From Streptomyces netropsis (lineage in GTDB: Bacteria > Actinomycetota > Actinomycetes > Streptomycetales > Streptomycetaceae), in contig NZ_JACHJG010000006.1 in the NCBI RefSeq assembly GCF_014203545.1, forward strand, positions 248,001-312,000: a stretch of 64,000 nt of DNA, given 5' to 3'. Under the pieces are notes generated by a model. The model searched no databases. It was not told the DNA's origin and was given only the letters and a program-made list of their open reading frames with translations. How positions within the stretch are numbered: position 1 is the stretch's first letter; each line of letters begins with the position of its first letter. Positions 42,878 to 51,907 of the stretch are shown piece after piece. The translations under genes were made by a program, and so were the position numbers.

Positions 42878-43867
42878 ATGCATGAGCGTCACCGCTACCT
42901 CTTCATCAGGATCCTGGAAGCCTGCAACGCCGACTGTTTCATGTGCGAGTTCGCGCTCTCGCGCGACGCCTACCGCTTCTCCCTCGACGACTTCGAGGAG
43001 CTGCTGCCCAAGGCCCGTGCGGCCGGGGTGCGTTATGTGCGCTTCACCGGCGGCGAGCCCCTCATGCACCAGGACGTCGTGGAACTGGTGCGCGCGGGTA
43101 CGGCGGCGGGCATGAGGATGTCCGTCATCACCAACGGGATGTTGCTCCCGAGGTTGGCGGACCGGCTCGCCGAGGCGGGCCTGGCGCAGGTGATCGTCAG
43201 CCTGGACGGCGGCTCGGGCGCGACCCACGACCTCTACCGGCGCTCCCCCGGCATGTTCGACAACGGGCTGCGCGGACTGCGCGCCGCCACCGCGCTCGGT
43301 GTGCTGCCCAGGGTCAACACCGTGGTCGGGCCGCACAACTACACCGAGATGCCCCGGCTTCAGGAGGTCCTCACCGAAGCGGGGGTACGGCAGTGGGAGT
43401 TGTCCGCCCTGAAGCTGGAACGCTCCATCGTCTACCCCGACCCCGGTCATGTGCGGGAGGTGTGCGACCCGCTCTACGACGCCGACCCGCGCTCCCTGCT
43501 CGTGCCTCTGGGCAAGCGGTTCTACGGGGACACAGCGGAGGAACAGGAGCGGTACTTCACCCAGTCCCTGACCCCGCGCGCCTCCAAGCCGCTGTGCCAT
43601 GTGGTGGACGACGTCATCTACATCGACGGACGGTTCGGGCGGATGTACGCCTGCAGTTGCCTGCCGCACCGGGAAGCCGATGACGACCCGTCAGGCGCCC
43701 CCTTGCGGGAGAACGGCAGGATCCTCCTGGACACCCCCACCTTCCGTGCGCACGCCGACTTCTTCCGCGAACGCGGTCCCGAGCTGTGCGGAGGCTGTTC
43801 CACGACAGCCGCCGGGTACAGCGACGACGTCTCCCGGCTGGGCTCGGTGCCGCCATGGCAGTACTGA
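42878..43867 (+). CDS. Radical SAM protein, cytosylglucuronate decarboxylase-like
   Basis: A 329-residue radical SAM enzyme with the cluster motif CNADCFMC (CxxxCxxC), the glycine-rich VRFTGGEPLMH and a C-terminal Cys set (CSCLPH and ELCGGCST) that may hold an auxiliary cluster. BlsE of blasticidin S biosynthesis is a radical SAM enzyme that decarboxylates cytosylglucuronic acid. Length, position directly after CGA synthase and neighbours support the same role here. The start ATG 42878 has AAAGG upstream; a GTG at 42839 is an alternative with a non-conserved extension. Its last 13 bases overlap the next gene. Confidence 0.84.
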   Translation: MHERHRYLFIRILEACNADCFMCEFALSRDAYRFSLDDFEELLPKARAAGVRYVRFTGGEPLMHQDVVELVRAGTAAGMRMSVITNGMLLPRLADRLAEAGLAQVIVSLDGGSGATHDLYRRSPGMFDNGLRGLRAATALGVLPRVNTVVGPHNYTEMPRLQEVLTEAGVRQWELSALKLERSIVYPDPGHVREVCDPLYDADPRSLLVPLGKRFYGDTAEEQERYFTQSLTPRASKPLCHVVDDVIYIDGRFGRMYACSCLPHREADDDPSGAPLRENGRILLDTPTFRAHADFFRERGPELCGGCSTTAAGYSDDVSRLGSVPPWQY

Positions 43868-44823
43868 CCCCGGGCGGCGGACCCGCGGGCACCCCCCGCC
43901 GGAGCACACCGGTGCCACCACCCGGCGCCGCTGCCCCGCACCACCGGGTGCTTCTGGTCTCCCGGGACGAGGAGCTGGACTCGCTGCTGGCCCGCCGCCG
44001 TGTCGCCGCGCATCTCGGCGAGCTCACCGCCACGACGGAGATGTCCGGCGATGTGCTGCCGGACGCGGCGCTGGTCTGCGACGATGCGGCGGCCACGGAC
44101 CGGCTGCTGGAGCTGGGCGTGCCGGTGGTCCACCTGCATTCAGGGCACTCGGGCGCGGAGTTGCCCGGTGCGCCGGGCAGGGCACTGCGACGGGTGCACC
44201 GGCCCGGGTGGCTGCCCGGCCCCTGGCAGCCCCGGAGCGGCGTCCGGGCCACCGGGGTTCTCGCACCCGTCCGCATGGTCAGGGAGCGCGTGCGCTCGGG
44301 GACCCTGCTGTTGCTGTCCTTGTGGGGTGTTCCGGACGGCGAGGCCGCGGCGTTCGCGGACGGGCCGCTGCGGACGCTGGTCCGGGCCGCCGTGGACGGT
44401 GGTGGGCGGTGCGAGGTGGTCGGTGACACCGGTCTCGGCCTCGTCCGTTCTGCACTCGACGGCATCGGCGGCCCCGGGGAGGTGCGGCTGAGCCGCGCCG
44501 CCGAGGTGGACGTCGACGCGCTGCACGCCGCCGCCGAGACGTTCCTGGCCTCGCCCGTCCTGGGGGCGCTGGCTCTCGCCCAGGCCCGGAGCGCGCCCCT
44601 TGCCTTCCTGCCGCCGCTGGGATCCGCCCAGCGGGACCTGGCCGCGCAGGTGGACCGTGCCCTGACCGTCCCCCGGGCCGCCGGTCCCGGCCACGCCTCC
44701 TCGTGGGTGCCGTCCTCGCGGAAGGCGGTGCCGTGGAGCGTGCTCGATCCCGCGCTGGACGACCTGCGGGGCGCCCAGCGCGTCGCCCGAAGCCTCCGTC
44801 AGCTCTCGCTCGCACCGCCGTGA
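43855..44823 (+). CDS. CGA synthase-related protein (putative)
   Basis: A 322-residue protein starting within the end of the radical SAM gene. It has a degenerate Rossmann-like layout (HHRVLLVSRDEELDSLL; VLPDAALVCDDAAATDRLLE; GTLLLLSLWGVPDGE; GGRCEVVGDTGLGLVRSAL). This resembles a truncated glycosyltransferase-like half without the sugar-nucleotide segment. I associate such genes with CGA-synthase neighbours in nucleoside clusters but cannot prove homology by eye. It may partner the CGA synthase or the radical SAM enzyme. No signal peptide or membrane segment is seen. Confidence 0.65.
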   Translation: MAVLTPGGGPAGTPRRSTPVPPPGAAAPHHRVLLVSRDEELDSLLARRRVAAHLGELTATTEMSGDVLPDAALVCDDAAATDRLLELGVPVVHLHSGHSGAELPGAPGRALRRVHRPGWLPGPWQPRSGVRATGVLAPVRMVRERVRSGTLLLLSLWGVPDGEAAAFADGPLRTLVRAAVDGGGRCEVVGDTGLGLVRSALDGIGGPGEVRLSRAAEVDVDALHAAAETFLASPVLGALALAQARSAPLAFLPPLGSAQRDLAAQVDRALTVPRAAGPGHASSWVPSSRKAVPWSVLDPALDDLRGAQRVARSLRQLSLAPP

Positions 44824-44927
44824 ACCGGCCGCCCGGCGGCGACACCGCCCCTGGCACACCCCTGCGAACCCCTTCGTCCCTTCGCATCCCTTCGAGTCAC
44901 CGATCGCCTGTCGACACTGGAGCCGCC

Positions 44928-46094
44928 ATGCCCGGCACACCCGGCGAACCCGACGCGACCGCAGACCTCGCCGGATTCCGGCCCCGCATCCCCGCCGCGG
45001 AATGGAACGACTGGCGCTGGCACATGCGCAAACGCATCAACACCACCGAGAAGGCCCGGCAGTGGGTCCACCTCACCCCCGACGAGGAGAAAGCCATCGC
45101 CGGGTCGGCCGGCAAGTACCGCTGGAGCATCACCCCGTACTACGCGTCCCTGATGGACCCCGACGACCCCGCCTGCCCCGTCCGCCTGCAGGCCGTGCCC
45201 GCGCTCGGCGAGCTGACGGAGTTCCCCGGCGCCGAGGTCGACCCGGTCGGTGACATGCACTACCGCCGCACCAACCGGGTCGTACACAAGTACCCGGACC
45301 GGGTGATCATGCTGATCACCGAGGCGTGCCCGGTCTATTGCAGGCACTGCACCCGCAAGTTCCACACCACCGACGTGACCGGTACCTACTTCCGTGACGA
45401 CGAGGGCGGGTCGTTCGACGAGGACCTCCGCTACATCGCCGACCACCCCGAGATCCGCGACGTCCTGCTGACGGGCGGCGACCCGCTGTCGTACCAGGAC
45501 GGCAAGCTCGAGGAGATCGTCTCCGGGCTGCGGGCGATCCCCAGCGTGGAGATCATCCGCATCGGCAGCAGGTTCCCCGTGCTGCTGCCCCAGCGCATCA
45601 CCGACGGGCTGTGCGAGATGCTCGCCCGCCACCACCCCGTGTGGTTCAACACCCACTTCAACCACCCCAAGGAGATCACCGCGGAGTCCGCCGCCGCCGT
45701 GGACCGGCTGTTGCGGCACGGCATCCCGGTGGGCAACCAGACCGTGCTGCTGCGCGGGATCAACGACGACGTCACCACGATGCGCACCCTCATGACGGAG
45801 CTGCTGCGCATCCGCGTCCGCCCCTATTACCTCTACCACTGCGACAACGTCACCGGCGTCTCGCACTTCATGACCTCCGTGGAGAAGGGCTGGGAGATCA
45901 TGGAGGGCCTGCAGGGCCACATCACCGGGTTCGGGGTGCCGCAGTACGTACTGACCACCAGGATCGGCAAGATCCCCGTCGCGCAGCCGTACTTCACCCC
46001 CACCCCCGACGGCCTGCTGCTCCGCAACTACCGAGGCCAGGAGATGGTCGTCGACGCCGCGGCGCACCCGATCACGGAGCCTGATGCGCCATGA
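44928..46094 (+). CDS. KamA-family radical SAM aminomutase (lysine/arginine 2,3-aminomutase)
   Basis: A 388-residue PLP/radical SAM aminomutase. The cluster motif is CPVYCRHC followed by TRKF, and the family motifs LITEACPVYC, VLLTGGDPLSYQD and PYYLYHCDNVTG are clear. The expected PLP lysine lies in TRIGKIPV, where lysine 2,3-aminomutases usually have PGGGGK. In blasticidin S-type clusters BlsG supplies beta-arginine by 2,3-migration of the amino group; the neighbouring guanidine methyltransferase and ATP-grasp ligase agree with that. Lysine as substrate cannot be excluded. Its stop overlaps the aminotransferase start (ATGA). Confidence 0.88.
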   Translation: MPGTPGEPDATADLAGFRPRIPAAEWNDWRWHMRKRINTTEKARQWVHLTPDEEKAIAGSAGKYRWSITPYYASLMDPDDPACPVRLQAVPALGELTEFPGAEVDPVGDMHYRRTNRVVHKYPDRVIMLITEACPVYCRHCTRKFHTTDVTGTYFRDDEGGSFDEDLRYIADHPEIRDVLLTGGDPLSYQDGKLEEIVSGLRAIPSVEIIRIGSRFPVLLPQRITDGLCEMLARHHPVWFNTHFNHPKEITAESAAAVDRLLRHGIPVGNQTVLLRGINDDVTTMRTLMTELLRIRVRPYYLYHCDNVTGVSHFMTSVEKGWEIMEGLQGHITGFGVPQYVLTTRIGKIPVAQPYFTPTPDGLLLRNYRGQEMVVDAAAHPITEPDAP

Positions 46095-47269
46095 GCCTCG
46101 ACAAGCGCCTCGGACAGCGTTTCCTGCCCTACGGCGCCAACTACCTCGACTGGTCGGACATGCACGAGCTGCGCGAGGCGATCGAGCACGGCGTGCTGTT
46201 CCGCTACCAGACGGAGAGCGAGAGCATCGCCTCGCGACTGGAGCGCCGGGTCGCCGAACGTCTGGGCGCCGCCCACGTCCTGGCCGTGCACAACTGCACG
46301 GAGGCCCTGAGGCTCGCCCTGATCTCCACCCGCCCGCGCACCGGCGACCTCGTCCATATCCCGGCCGTCACCTTCGTGGCCGTCGCGGGGGCGGTGCTCT
46401 CCAGCGGGCTGATCCCGGTACTCGTGGACGTCGACGACTCCCTCTCCCTGGACACCACGCTGCTGCCGCCCGGCACCGAGCGGGTGATCGTCGCCCACAT
46501 GGAGGGGACGGTGGCCCCGCTTCCGCAGGATGTGCCCTACGTCGTCGAGGACTGCGCCCAGGCGCTCGGCGCGACCTTCCCCGACGGTCGGCACACCGGG
46601 ACCGCCGGGTACGCCGGCACGTTCAGCTTCCACCACAACAAGGTGCTCACCTCCGGCGAAGGCGGACTGGTCGTCACCGGCGACACCGACGCGTGGTCGA
46701 CCATGCGCTGCTACCACGACCACGGCTCGGCCCGGGTACCCGGCCGTTACCCGACCTGGAACGCGGACGCCCACTACGGGGAGAACTTCGTCACCAGCGA
46801 GGGCGTGGCCGCCATCCAGTACCAGCAGTTCCGCCACCTCGACGAGCTCCTCGCCGGGCTCGAACGCCAGCACTCCATCGCCATGGAAGCCCTGCCGGAC
46901 CGCACGGATCTGCGGGTCCTGCCGCGGGCCGCGGGTGATGTGAAGATCAGCCTGCGGTTCCGCTGGGAGAGCCGGGAGCTGCGCGACGCGGCCGTGGCCT
47001 CCCTCACCGGGCGCGGCATCGCCAACTGGACGCTCAACAAGTACGTGCTTCCGGAGCATCCGGTGATCACCGGTCGGCGGTCCCTCTACGGCGACGGCTT
47101 CCCCTGGAGCCTGGCCCCGGACCATCCACTGATGCTCAGCCGGGACGGTTTCGCCCGGACCCGCGACCTGTTGGACCGCACCCTGTGCGTGCCGTTGTCG
47201 CCGGAGCTCTCGGAACAGGACCAGATCCTCTCGGTCAAGGCCCTGCGCCAGGCCCTGGAGGCCGTATGA
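46091..47269 (+). CDS. DegT/DnrJ/EryC1/StrS-type PLP aminotransferase
   Basis: A 392-residue fold-type I sugar aminotransferase with the PLP-binding Lys in FSFHHNKVLTSGEGG, the family's VEDCAQALGA and VHNCTEALRLAL motifs. It lies between the aminomutase and the ATP-grasp gene with ATGA overlaps on both sides. In blasticidin-type biosynthesis a DegT-family protein acts on the decarboxylated cytosyl-sugar to install the 4-amino group (and may help deoxygenate). The presence of the PLP lysine favours transamination over the His-containing dehydratase subgroup. Confidence 0.88.
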   Translation: MSLDKRLGQRFLPYGANYLDWSDMHELREAIEHGVLFRYQTESESIASRLERRVAERLGAAHVLAVHNCTEALRLALISTRPRTGDLVHIPAVTFVAVAGAVLSSGLIPVLVDVDDSLSLDTTLLPPGTERVIVAHMEGTVAPLPQDVPYVVEDCAQALGATFPDGRHTGTAGYAGTFSFHHNKVLTSGEGGLVVTGDTDAWSTMRCYHDHGSARVPGRYPTWNADAHYGENFVTSEGVAAIQYQQFRHLDELLAGLERQHSIAMEALPDRTDLRVLPRAAGDVKISLRFRWESRELRDAAVASLTGRGIANWTLNKYVLPEHPVITGRRSLYGDGFPWSLAPDHPLMLSRDGFARTRDLLDRTLCVPLSPELSEQDQILSVKALRQALEAV

Positions 47270-48519
47270 GCGGGGACCGGCCGGTGCTGCTGATGGCGGA
47301 CGACCGCGCCTCCTCCTTCACCCGGTACGCGGCCCGGGCCCTGACCGGCCGGCTGGTGCTGCTGCGCTTCGCCGAGGCCCGCCGGGACCTATCGGACGAC
47401 TACCTGCGCGAGACCGCGCACCTGCCCGCGTTCTGGGTGCGCGAAGGAGTGCCGTTGGAGGAGGAGGCCCGGCGCTACGCGGTCTGGATCCGCGGACTGC
47501 CCGTACGGCCCGACCGCTTCTGCAATCCGTCGGAGCCCCGGCAGGCCGTCGCCCAGCGGTTCGCGGCGCTGGTCGGCCTGCCCCACCTGACGGGGCGGCA
47601 GGTGACGTGGGTGCGGGACAAGGCCGCCATGAAGGACAGGTTCCGGGAGCTGGGCCTGCGCACCGCGCGGTACGCGCGCGTGGCGGACGCGGCCGGCGTC
47701 GAGCGGTTCGCCGGGTCCTGCGGGTGGCCGCTGGTGCTCAAGCCCGTCGACTCCTTCGCCTGCGTGGACACCTTCCGGCTGACCGGGCCGACCTCCCTGG
47801 CCGGGATCGACTTCGGTGCGCGGGACTGGATGGTGGAGGAGTACCTCGGCGGCACCGAGTGGGAGGTGTGCGCCCTCATCCATGACGGGGACGTGCTGGA
47901 CGCCTGGCCCAGCGCGATGCCCTGCCGCCCGCTGGACATCGTCGACGGAGCGATGAACGCCAACATCAGCGTCGCCACCCGCGAGGCCCCGCCGGTGGAC
48001 CTCAAGGCCCTGCTCCAGCGGATCGCCACCGGCATGGGCCTCGATCACGGCTACGTGCACATGGAGTTCTTCGTGATCGACGGCGAGGTCTACGCGGGCG
48101 AGGTCGGCGTGCGGCTGGCGGGCTGCGAGATCACGGCCAACCACGGGCACGCCTACGGCTTCGACGTCTTCGGGGCCACGCTGGACGTCTACCTCGGCCA
48201 CCGCCCCGCCCTCCGTTACGGCGAGCGCCGCTGCGCGGGCGACCTGCTGCTGCCCCTGCCCGGCTCGGGCGTCGTCCGCGCCATCACCCCCAGGGAGGAG
48301 CTGTTGCGCATCCCCGGGGTCGTCGACGCCGTTCTCAAGGTGGGCGTCGGCGATTCGGTGGCGGCACGCCGCGCCTCGCACAACGCGTCGGGGTACGTCC
48401 ATGTGACAGGCATATCGATCGACGAGGTGGAGCACCGTATGCGTGAGGTCCTCGACGTCTTCACCATCGACGTGGCTCCCGCCACCAAGGCACGGGAGGC
48501 CGGTGCCGCGCACCACTGA
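47266..48519 (+). CDS. ATP-grasp ligase
   Basis: A 417-residue ATP-grasp enzyme. Central nucleotide-binding strands are PLVLKPVDSFACVD and DWMVEEYLGGTEWEV, and the metal/phosphate region is GYVHMEFFVIDGEVYAGEVG, then VRLAGCEI. ATP-grasp ligases make amide bonds via acyl-phosphates, so this is the candidate for coupling the beta-amino acid to the aminated nucleoside. It is coupled to the aminotransferase gene (ATGA) and followed by a hairpin and the transporter. Only one ligase is present, so either a single amide is made or no leucylated intermediate is used in this window. Confidence 0.84.
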   Translation: MSGDRPVLLMADDRASSFTRYAARALTGRLVLLRFAEARRDLSDDYLRETAHLPAFWVREGVPLEEEARRYAVWIRGLPVRPDRFCNPSEPRQAVAQRFAALVGLPHLTGRQVTWVRDKAAMKDRFRELGLRTARYARVADAAGVERFAGSCGWPLVLKPVDSFACVDTFRLTGPTSLAGIDFGARDWMVEEYLGGTEWEVCALIHDGDVLDAWPSAMPCRPLDIVDGAMNANISVATREAPPVDLKALLQRIATGMGLDHGYVHMEFFVIDGEVYAGEVGVRLAGCEITANHGHAYGFDVFGATLDVYLGHRPALRYGERRCAGDLLLPLPGSGVVRAITPREELLRIPGVVDAVLKVGVGDSVAARRASHNASGYVHVTGISIDEVEHRMREVLDVFTIDVAPATKAREAGAAHH

Positions 48520-48532
48520 TCCCCGGCCGGCT

Positions 48533-48562
48533 CGGGGGACTCCGGTCGTACGGAGACCCCCG
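48533..48562 (+). terminator. Intra-cluster hairpin before transporter
   Basis: CGGGGGACTCCG pairs with CGGAGACCCCCG with one mismatch across a 6-nt loop, between the ATP-grasp stop and the MFS start. It may attenuate or separate the transporter from upstream transcription. Confidence 0.45.
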
Positions 48563-48617
48563 GCACCGGCCCCTCGCCCGGCCGCACACCCGCGGCCACC
48601 GAACGGAGACCGAGACA

Positions 48618-49847
48618 GTGACGAACGGGTTGCCTCGACGGTTCCTCGATCTGCTGACGCGTCGCCATGTGGCGGGCCCGGCCTGGTGGAGCGTGGTCTC
48701 CCGGCTGCCGGTGTACCTGATGTCGCTGGCGATGGTGCTGGTGGTCCGGGAGCAGGGCGGCAGCTACGCGCGAGCCGGCCTGGTGGCCGCCCTCTACACC
48801 GTCGGCATGGCGGTGGGCAGCCCGCTCGTCGCCCGGTACGTCGACCGCAGGGGGAGCCGCCCGGTGCTCCTCGCCACCGCCCTCGTCTATCCGTCGGCGC
48901 TCGCGACACTGGTGTGGGCCACGGGCCCGAGTGGCTGGGCACAGCCGGTCGTGGCGGTCGTCGCCGGCGTGGCCCTGCCGCCCGCCAACGCCTGCATGCG
49001 CTCGCTGTGGGCGCGCCTGCCGCTCAAGGACGACGAGCGGGAGATCGCCTACCTGTGGGAGGCGCTGCTCACCGAGGTGTTGGTGATCGGCGCGCCGCTG
49101 ATGCTGGCGGCGCTGATGCTGACGGGGTCCGCCGGGCTCGCACTGACGACGGTGGCGACGGTCGGCGGCGTCGGCGCGCTGGGACTCGCTCTCACCCCCT
49201 CGCCCGTGGAGACCGAGGGGCGGAGCTCGCCGCCGGACGGCCGGACGCACAGTGTGCTGGGGCCGCTCAGGGAGCCGGCGATGCTGGCGCTCACGGGCGT
49301 CATGGCGGTGTGCGCGGTGCCCATCGGTCTGATGACGCTGGCCATTCCCGCCTTCGTGGACGAGCACGGAGCACCGGGCAGTACGGGCGTGGTGTACGCC
49401 TGCTGGGGCGTCGGCAGCGCGGTCGGCGCGCTGTGGCTGGGGCGTTCGCAGTCGGAGATCGCGGTGCACCGGCGCTTCCCGCGCCTGGTGCTCGCCTACG
49501 CCGCCGGCACCGCCCTGCCGCTGCTGGCGACGTCCGAGGTGACGTTGGGGGTGGCGCTGGCGGTGGGCAGCGCACCCATCGCCCTGGTGTCGGCCGGCGA
49601 GATGACGCTGGTCAGCCAGGTCGCGGACGGTCGGCTGCTGACGGAGGCGTTCACGTGGGCGTCCCTGGCGACCGTCGTGGGCGACGCCGTGGGGCAGCAG
49701 GCGGGCGGGTTGCTGATGGACCGGGCCGGGCCGCACGGGGTGTTCGCGGTGGCGTCCGGCGTCGCCCTGGCCGGGGCCGCTCTGGCGTTCGCCTGCCGCG
49801 GGCTGCTGGGACGTGGCGCGTTGGTTCCGGCGAAGTGCGCGGCGTGA
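48618..49847 (+). CDS. MFS transporter (drug efflux type)
   Basis: A 409-residue polytopic membrane protein with about 12 hydrophobic segments (VYLMSLAMVLVV, VVAVVAGVALPPANACM, MLALTGVMAVCAVPIGLMTL) and the loop-2/3 pattern RYVDRRGSRPVL of the major facilitator superfamily. The start GTG 48618 has GGAG upstream. Its placement inside the nucleoside cluster implies export of the product or self-resistance. Specificity is not visible. Confidence 0.86.
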   Translation: MTNGLPRRFLDLLTRRHVAGPAWWSVVSRLPVYLMSLAMVLVVREQGGSYARAGLVAALYTVGMAVGSPLVARYVDRRGSRPVLLATALVYPSALATLVWATGPSGWAQPVVAVVAGVALPPANACMRSLWARLPLKDDEREIAYLWEALLTEVLVIGAPLMLAALMLTGSAGLALTTVATVGGVGALGLALTPSPVETEGRSSPPDGRTHSVLGPLREPAMLALTGVMAVCAVPIGLMTLAIPAFVDEHGAPGSTGVVYACWGVGSAVGALWLGRSQSEIAVHRRFPRLVLAYAAGTALPLLATSEVTLGVALAVGSAPIALVSAGEMTLVSQVADGRLLTEAFTWASLATVVGDAVGQQAGGLLMDRAGPHGVFAVASGVALAGAALAFACRGLLGRGALVPAKCAA

Positions 49848-49949
49848 CCCGGACCGGGGCGCCGGCCCGGCCCCCGCCGCCCCCTTCCTCCCCACTTCCG
49901 GTCTTTCCCTCTTCCTCCAGGTCAGCGCCAGAACACGAGGTACCTCCCC

Positions 49950-51839
49950 ATGAACTCTGCCGTCACCGGACAGCGGCACGCCCAGCCGTCCGCCACATCG
50001 GAAAGCGGCCTCTTCCGCCCGGTCGACCTCGATCGGTTCCCCGCCGCCGTCGGGGAGTTCCTGACGGCCCCCGGCCGGACACCCGTGCCGGTGCCCGTCG
50101 AAGGCCGTGCCGACCTCGTACGCGGCGTGGACCTGGCGAACCGCCTGTACAGCGCCCTCCGAGTCCCGGCACCGCTGGATCTCGGCGTCGTGCTCGGGGC
50201 GAAGGAGCTGCCCGAAGGCGTGCCGGAGTTGACTCGTCCGCTCGCTCGCCGGTGGCTGGACGAGGAGGAACTCGACGATGCCGCCGGGTTCCACGACCGG
50301 CACCCCGGGACGCTCCTGGTCATCGGCCGCTACGACCGGCTCAACCTCTCACCCGTGCGGGCGCTGCTGCTGGCCACGTACCGGGGGCCGGAGCGCGCGC
50401 TGACGCTGCTGAGCGGCCGCGACGGTGCCTCGGTCGCCTGGAACGTGGCCAAGCAGTACGCGCGCCCGGCCGCGGGTGTCGATGCGCTGGGCCTGTTCAC
50501 CGACACGGACCGGCCGCCCCATCTGCCGGGCGTCCGGGTCTTCGACGACCGTGACTTCGAACGCGCCGACATCCAGGCCGAGATCCTCGGCACCCGGTGG
50601 CGGCGCGTCGTCTTCCAGGGCCACGGCAAGGACGACAGCGTCAACCTCGGCGAATTCACCATCTGCGGCCTGAATCCCGCCGTACCCGCCGCCCCGGGCC
50701 TGCTCGGCCCCCGCTGCGCCTACGGCCTGCCGTGCTACAAGCCCGAGGACAAGCTGGTCCCCCTCCACCACGTCGAGGCCGTGGAGCTGGTGCTCAGCGC
50801 CTGCAACAGCGGTCCGCTCGCCGACCTCGCGCTCTACGACCCCAAGTACCAGCTGCTGCTCAACGCCCTCGACGGTCCCGCCCGCACCGTCGTCTCCGCC
50901 GTCTCCGTCCACGACTCCGACCGGCCCGAGAACGTGGCGTGGATGCACGCCGCCCTCACCGGCGCGGACTCCGTGGACACCCTCAACGCCAGCCTTGCGG
51001 GCTCCCACCCGTACCCGGCGTTCATGCGCTTCGGCATGCCGGGAGAGCCGGAAGGGACGCCCGCGGCGCCGGAACCGGCCGACCACCACCCGGACCCCCT
51101 GGTCCTCACCGTGGGGCGGCGGCTCACGGCTCTGCTGGCCTCCGAGCTGTTGCCGCACAACCACACCCTGCGTCCCCGGCTGACCAAGCTCGCCCGCAAG
51201 GTGGACCTGTGGATCGCCCGCCCGACCCACCTGGCCGACCAGTCGCCCAAGGAGATCCTGTCCTCGCTCGAGGCGGACCTGCAGTCGCTCGACCACACGA
51301 TCACCGAGCAGGTCGCCGAGAACCCCGAGAACGAGATCATGAACTACCCGGCGCACTTCGGCGACCGCAGCTCCCTCGACCCGCACCTGCGCGAGGTGGC
51401 CTGCCACTGCGGGCGCCCCGCCCAGGAGTTCACCCGGCGCGGCCTGCTCCCGCACATCCTGGACACCACGTGCGCGGTCTGCATGCGCTGCGGCGACGTC
51501 ACCTTCCGGGTGCCCGACGCTCCCGCGCTGCTCGCTTACGCCGATGACGAGGTCGAGCAGGGCGGCGTGCTGGAGGTACGCGCCTCGCTCACGGTGTCCC
51601 GGCCCGGGCCCGTACGGCTCGGTCTGTTCGTGCCGACGTACCTGCGTGAGGACGTCACGGTCGAACCGGCCACGGCGAAGGTCCGGGGCTCCGCCGAGCG
51701 GCCCCGGGACGTGTCCTTCCGGGTGCGGTTCGCGGCCGGGACCGCACCCCAGGCCTACTACTTCACTGTCTTCGCCGTGCAGGACCTCGCGGTCTCCACC
51801 GCACGGCGCCACTTCGGAGTCGTCCCCCGCCGCGCGTGA
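49950..51839 (+). CDS. CHAT-like protease with zinc ribbon
   Basis: A 629-residue protein. Residues about 110-340 look like a caspase/CHAT fold: LLATYRGPERALTLLS, then His225 in VVFQGHGKDDSV and Cys285 in LVLSACNSGPLADLAL, the His-Cys dyad arrangement of CHAT peptidases. A helical linker follows (RLTKLARKVDL). Around residues 475-520 there is a zinc-ribbon-like set of CxC and CxxCxxC cysteines (ACHCGRPAQ; TTCAVCMRCGDV). The last 100 residues form a beta-sandwich-like tail (RPGPVRLGLFVPTYL). No signal peptide is present. A peptidase-type gene in a peptidyl-nucleoside cluster is unexpected; it could cleave a masked precursor or act in regulation or immunity. Confidence 0.72.
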   Translation: MNSAVTGQRHAQPSATSESGLFRPVDLDRFPAAVGEFLTAPGRTPVPVPVEGRADLVRGVDLANRLYSALRVPAPLDLGVVLGAKELPEGVPELTRPLARRWLDEEELDDAAGFHDRHPGTLLVIGRYDRLNLSPVRALLLATYRGPERALTLLSGRDGASVAWNVAKQYARPAAGVDALGLFTDTDRPPHLPGVRVFDDRDFERADIQAEILGTRWRRVVFQGHGKDDSVNLGEFTICGLNPAVPAAPGLLGPRCAYGLPCYKPEDKLVPLHHVEAVELVLSACNSGPLADLALYDPKYQLLLNALDGPARTVVSAVSVHDSDRPENVAWMHAALTGADSVDTLNASLAGSHPYPAFMRFGMPGEPEGTPAAPEPADHHPDPLVLTVGRRLTALLASELLPHNHTLRPRLTKLARKVDLWIARPTHLADQSPKEILSSLEADLQSLDHTITEQVAENPENEIMNYPAHFGDRSSLDPHLREVACHCGRPAQEFTRRGLLPHILDTTCAVCMRCGDVTFRVPDAPALLAYADDEVEQGGVLEVRASLTVSRPGPVRLGLFVPTYLREDVTVEPATAKVRGSAERPRDVSFRVRFAAGTAPQAYYFTVFAVQDLAVSTARRHFGVVPRRA

Positions 51840-51907
51840 GCCGACCCGGCACCACCCGAGCACCGCCCACCGGATACCCATCGCCCAACGGACGAAGGAC
51901 GGTTGTC

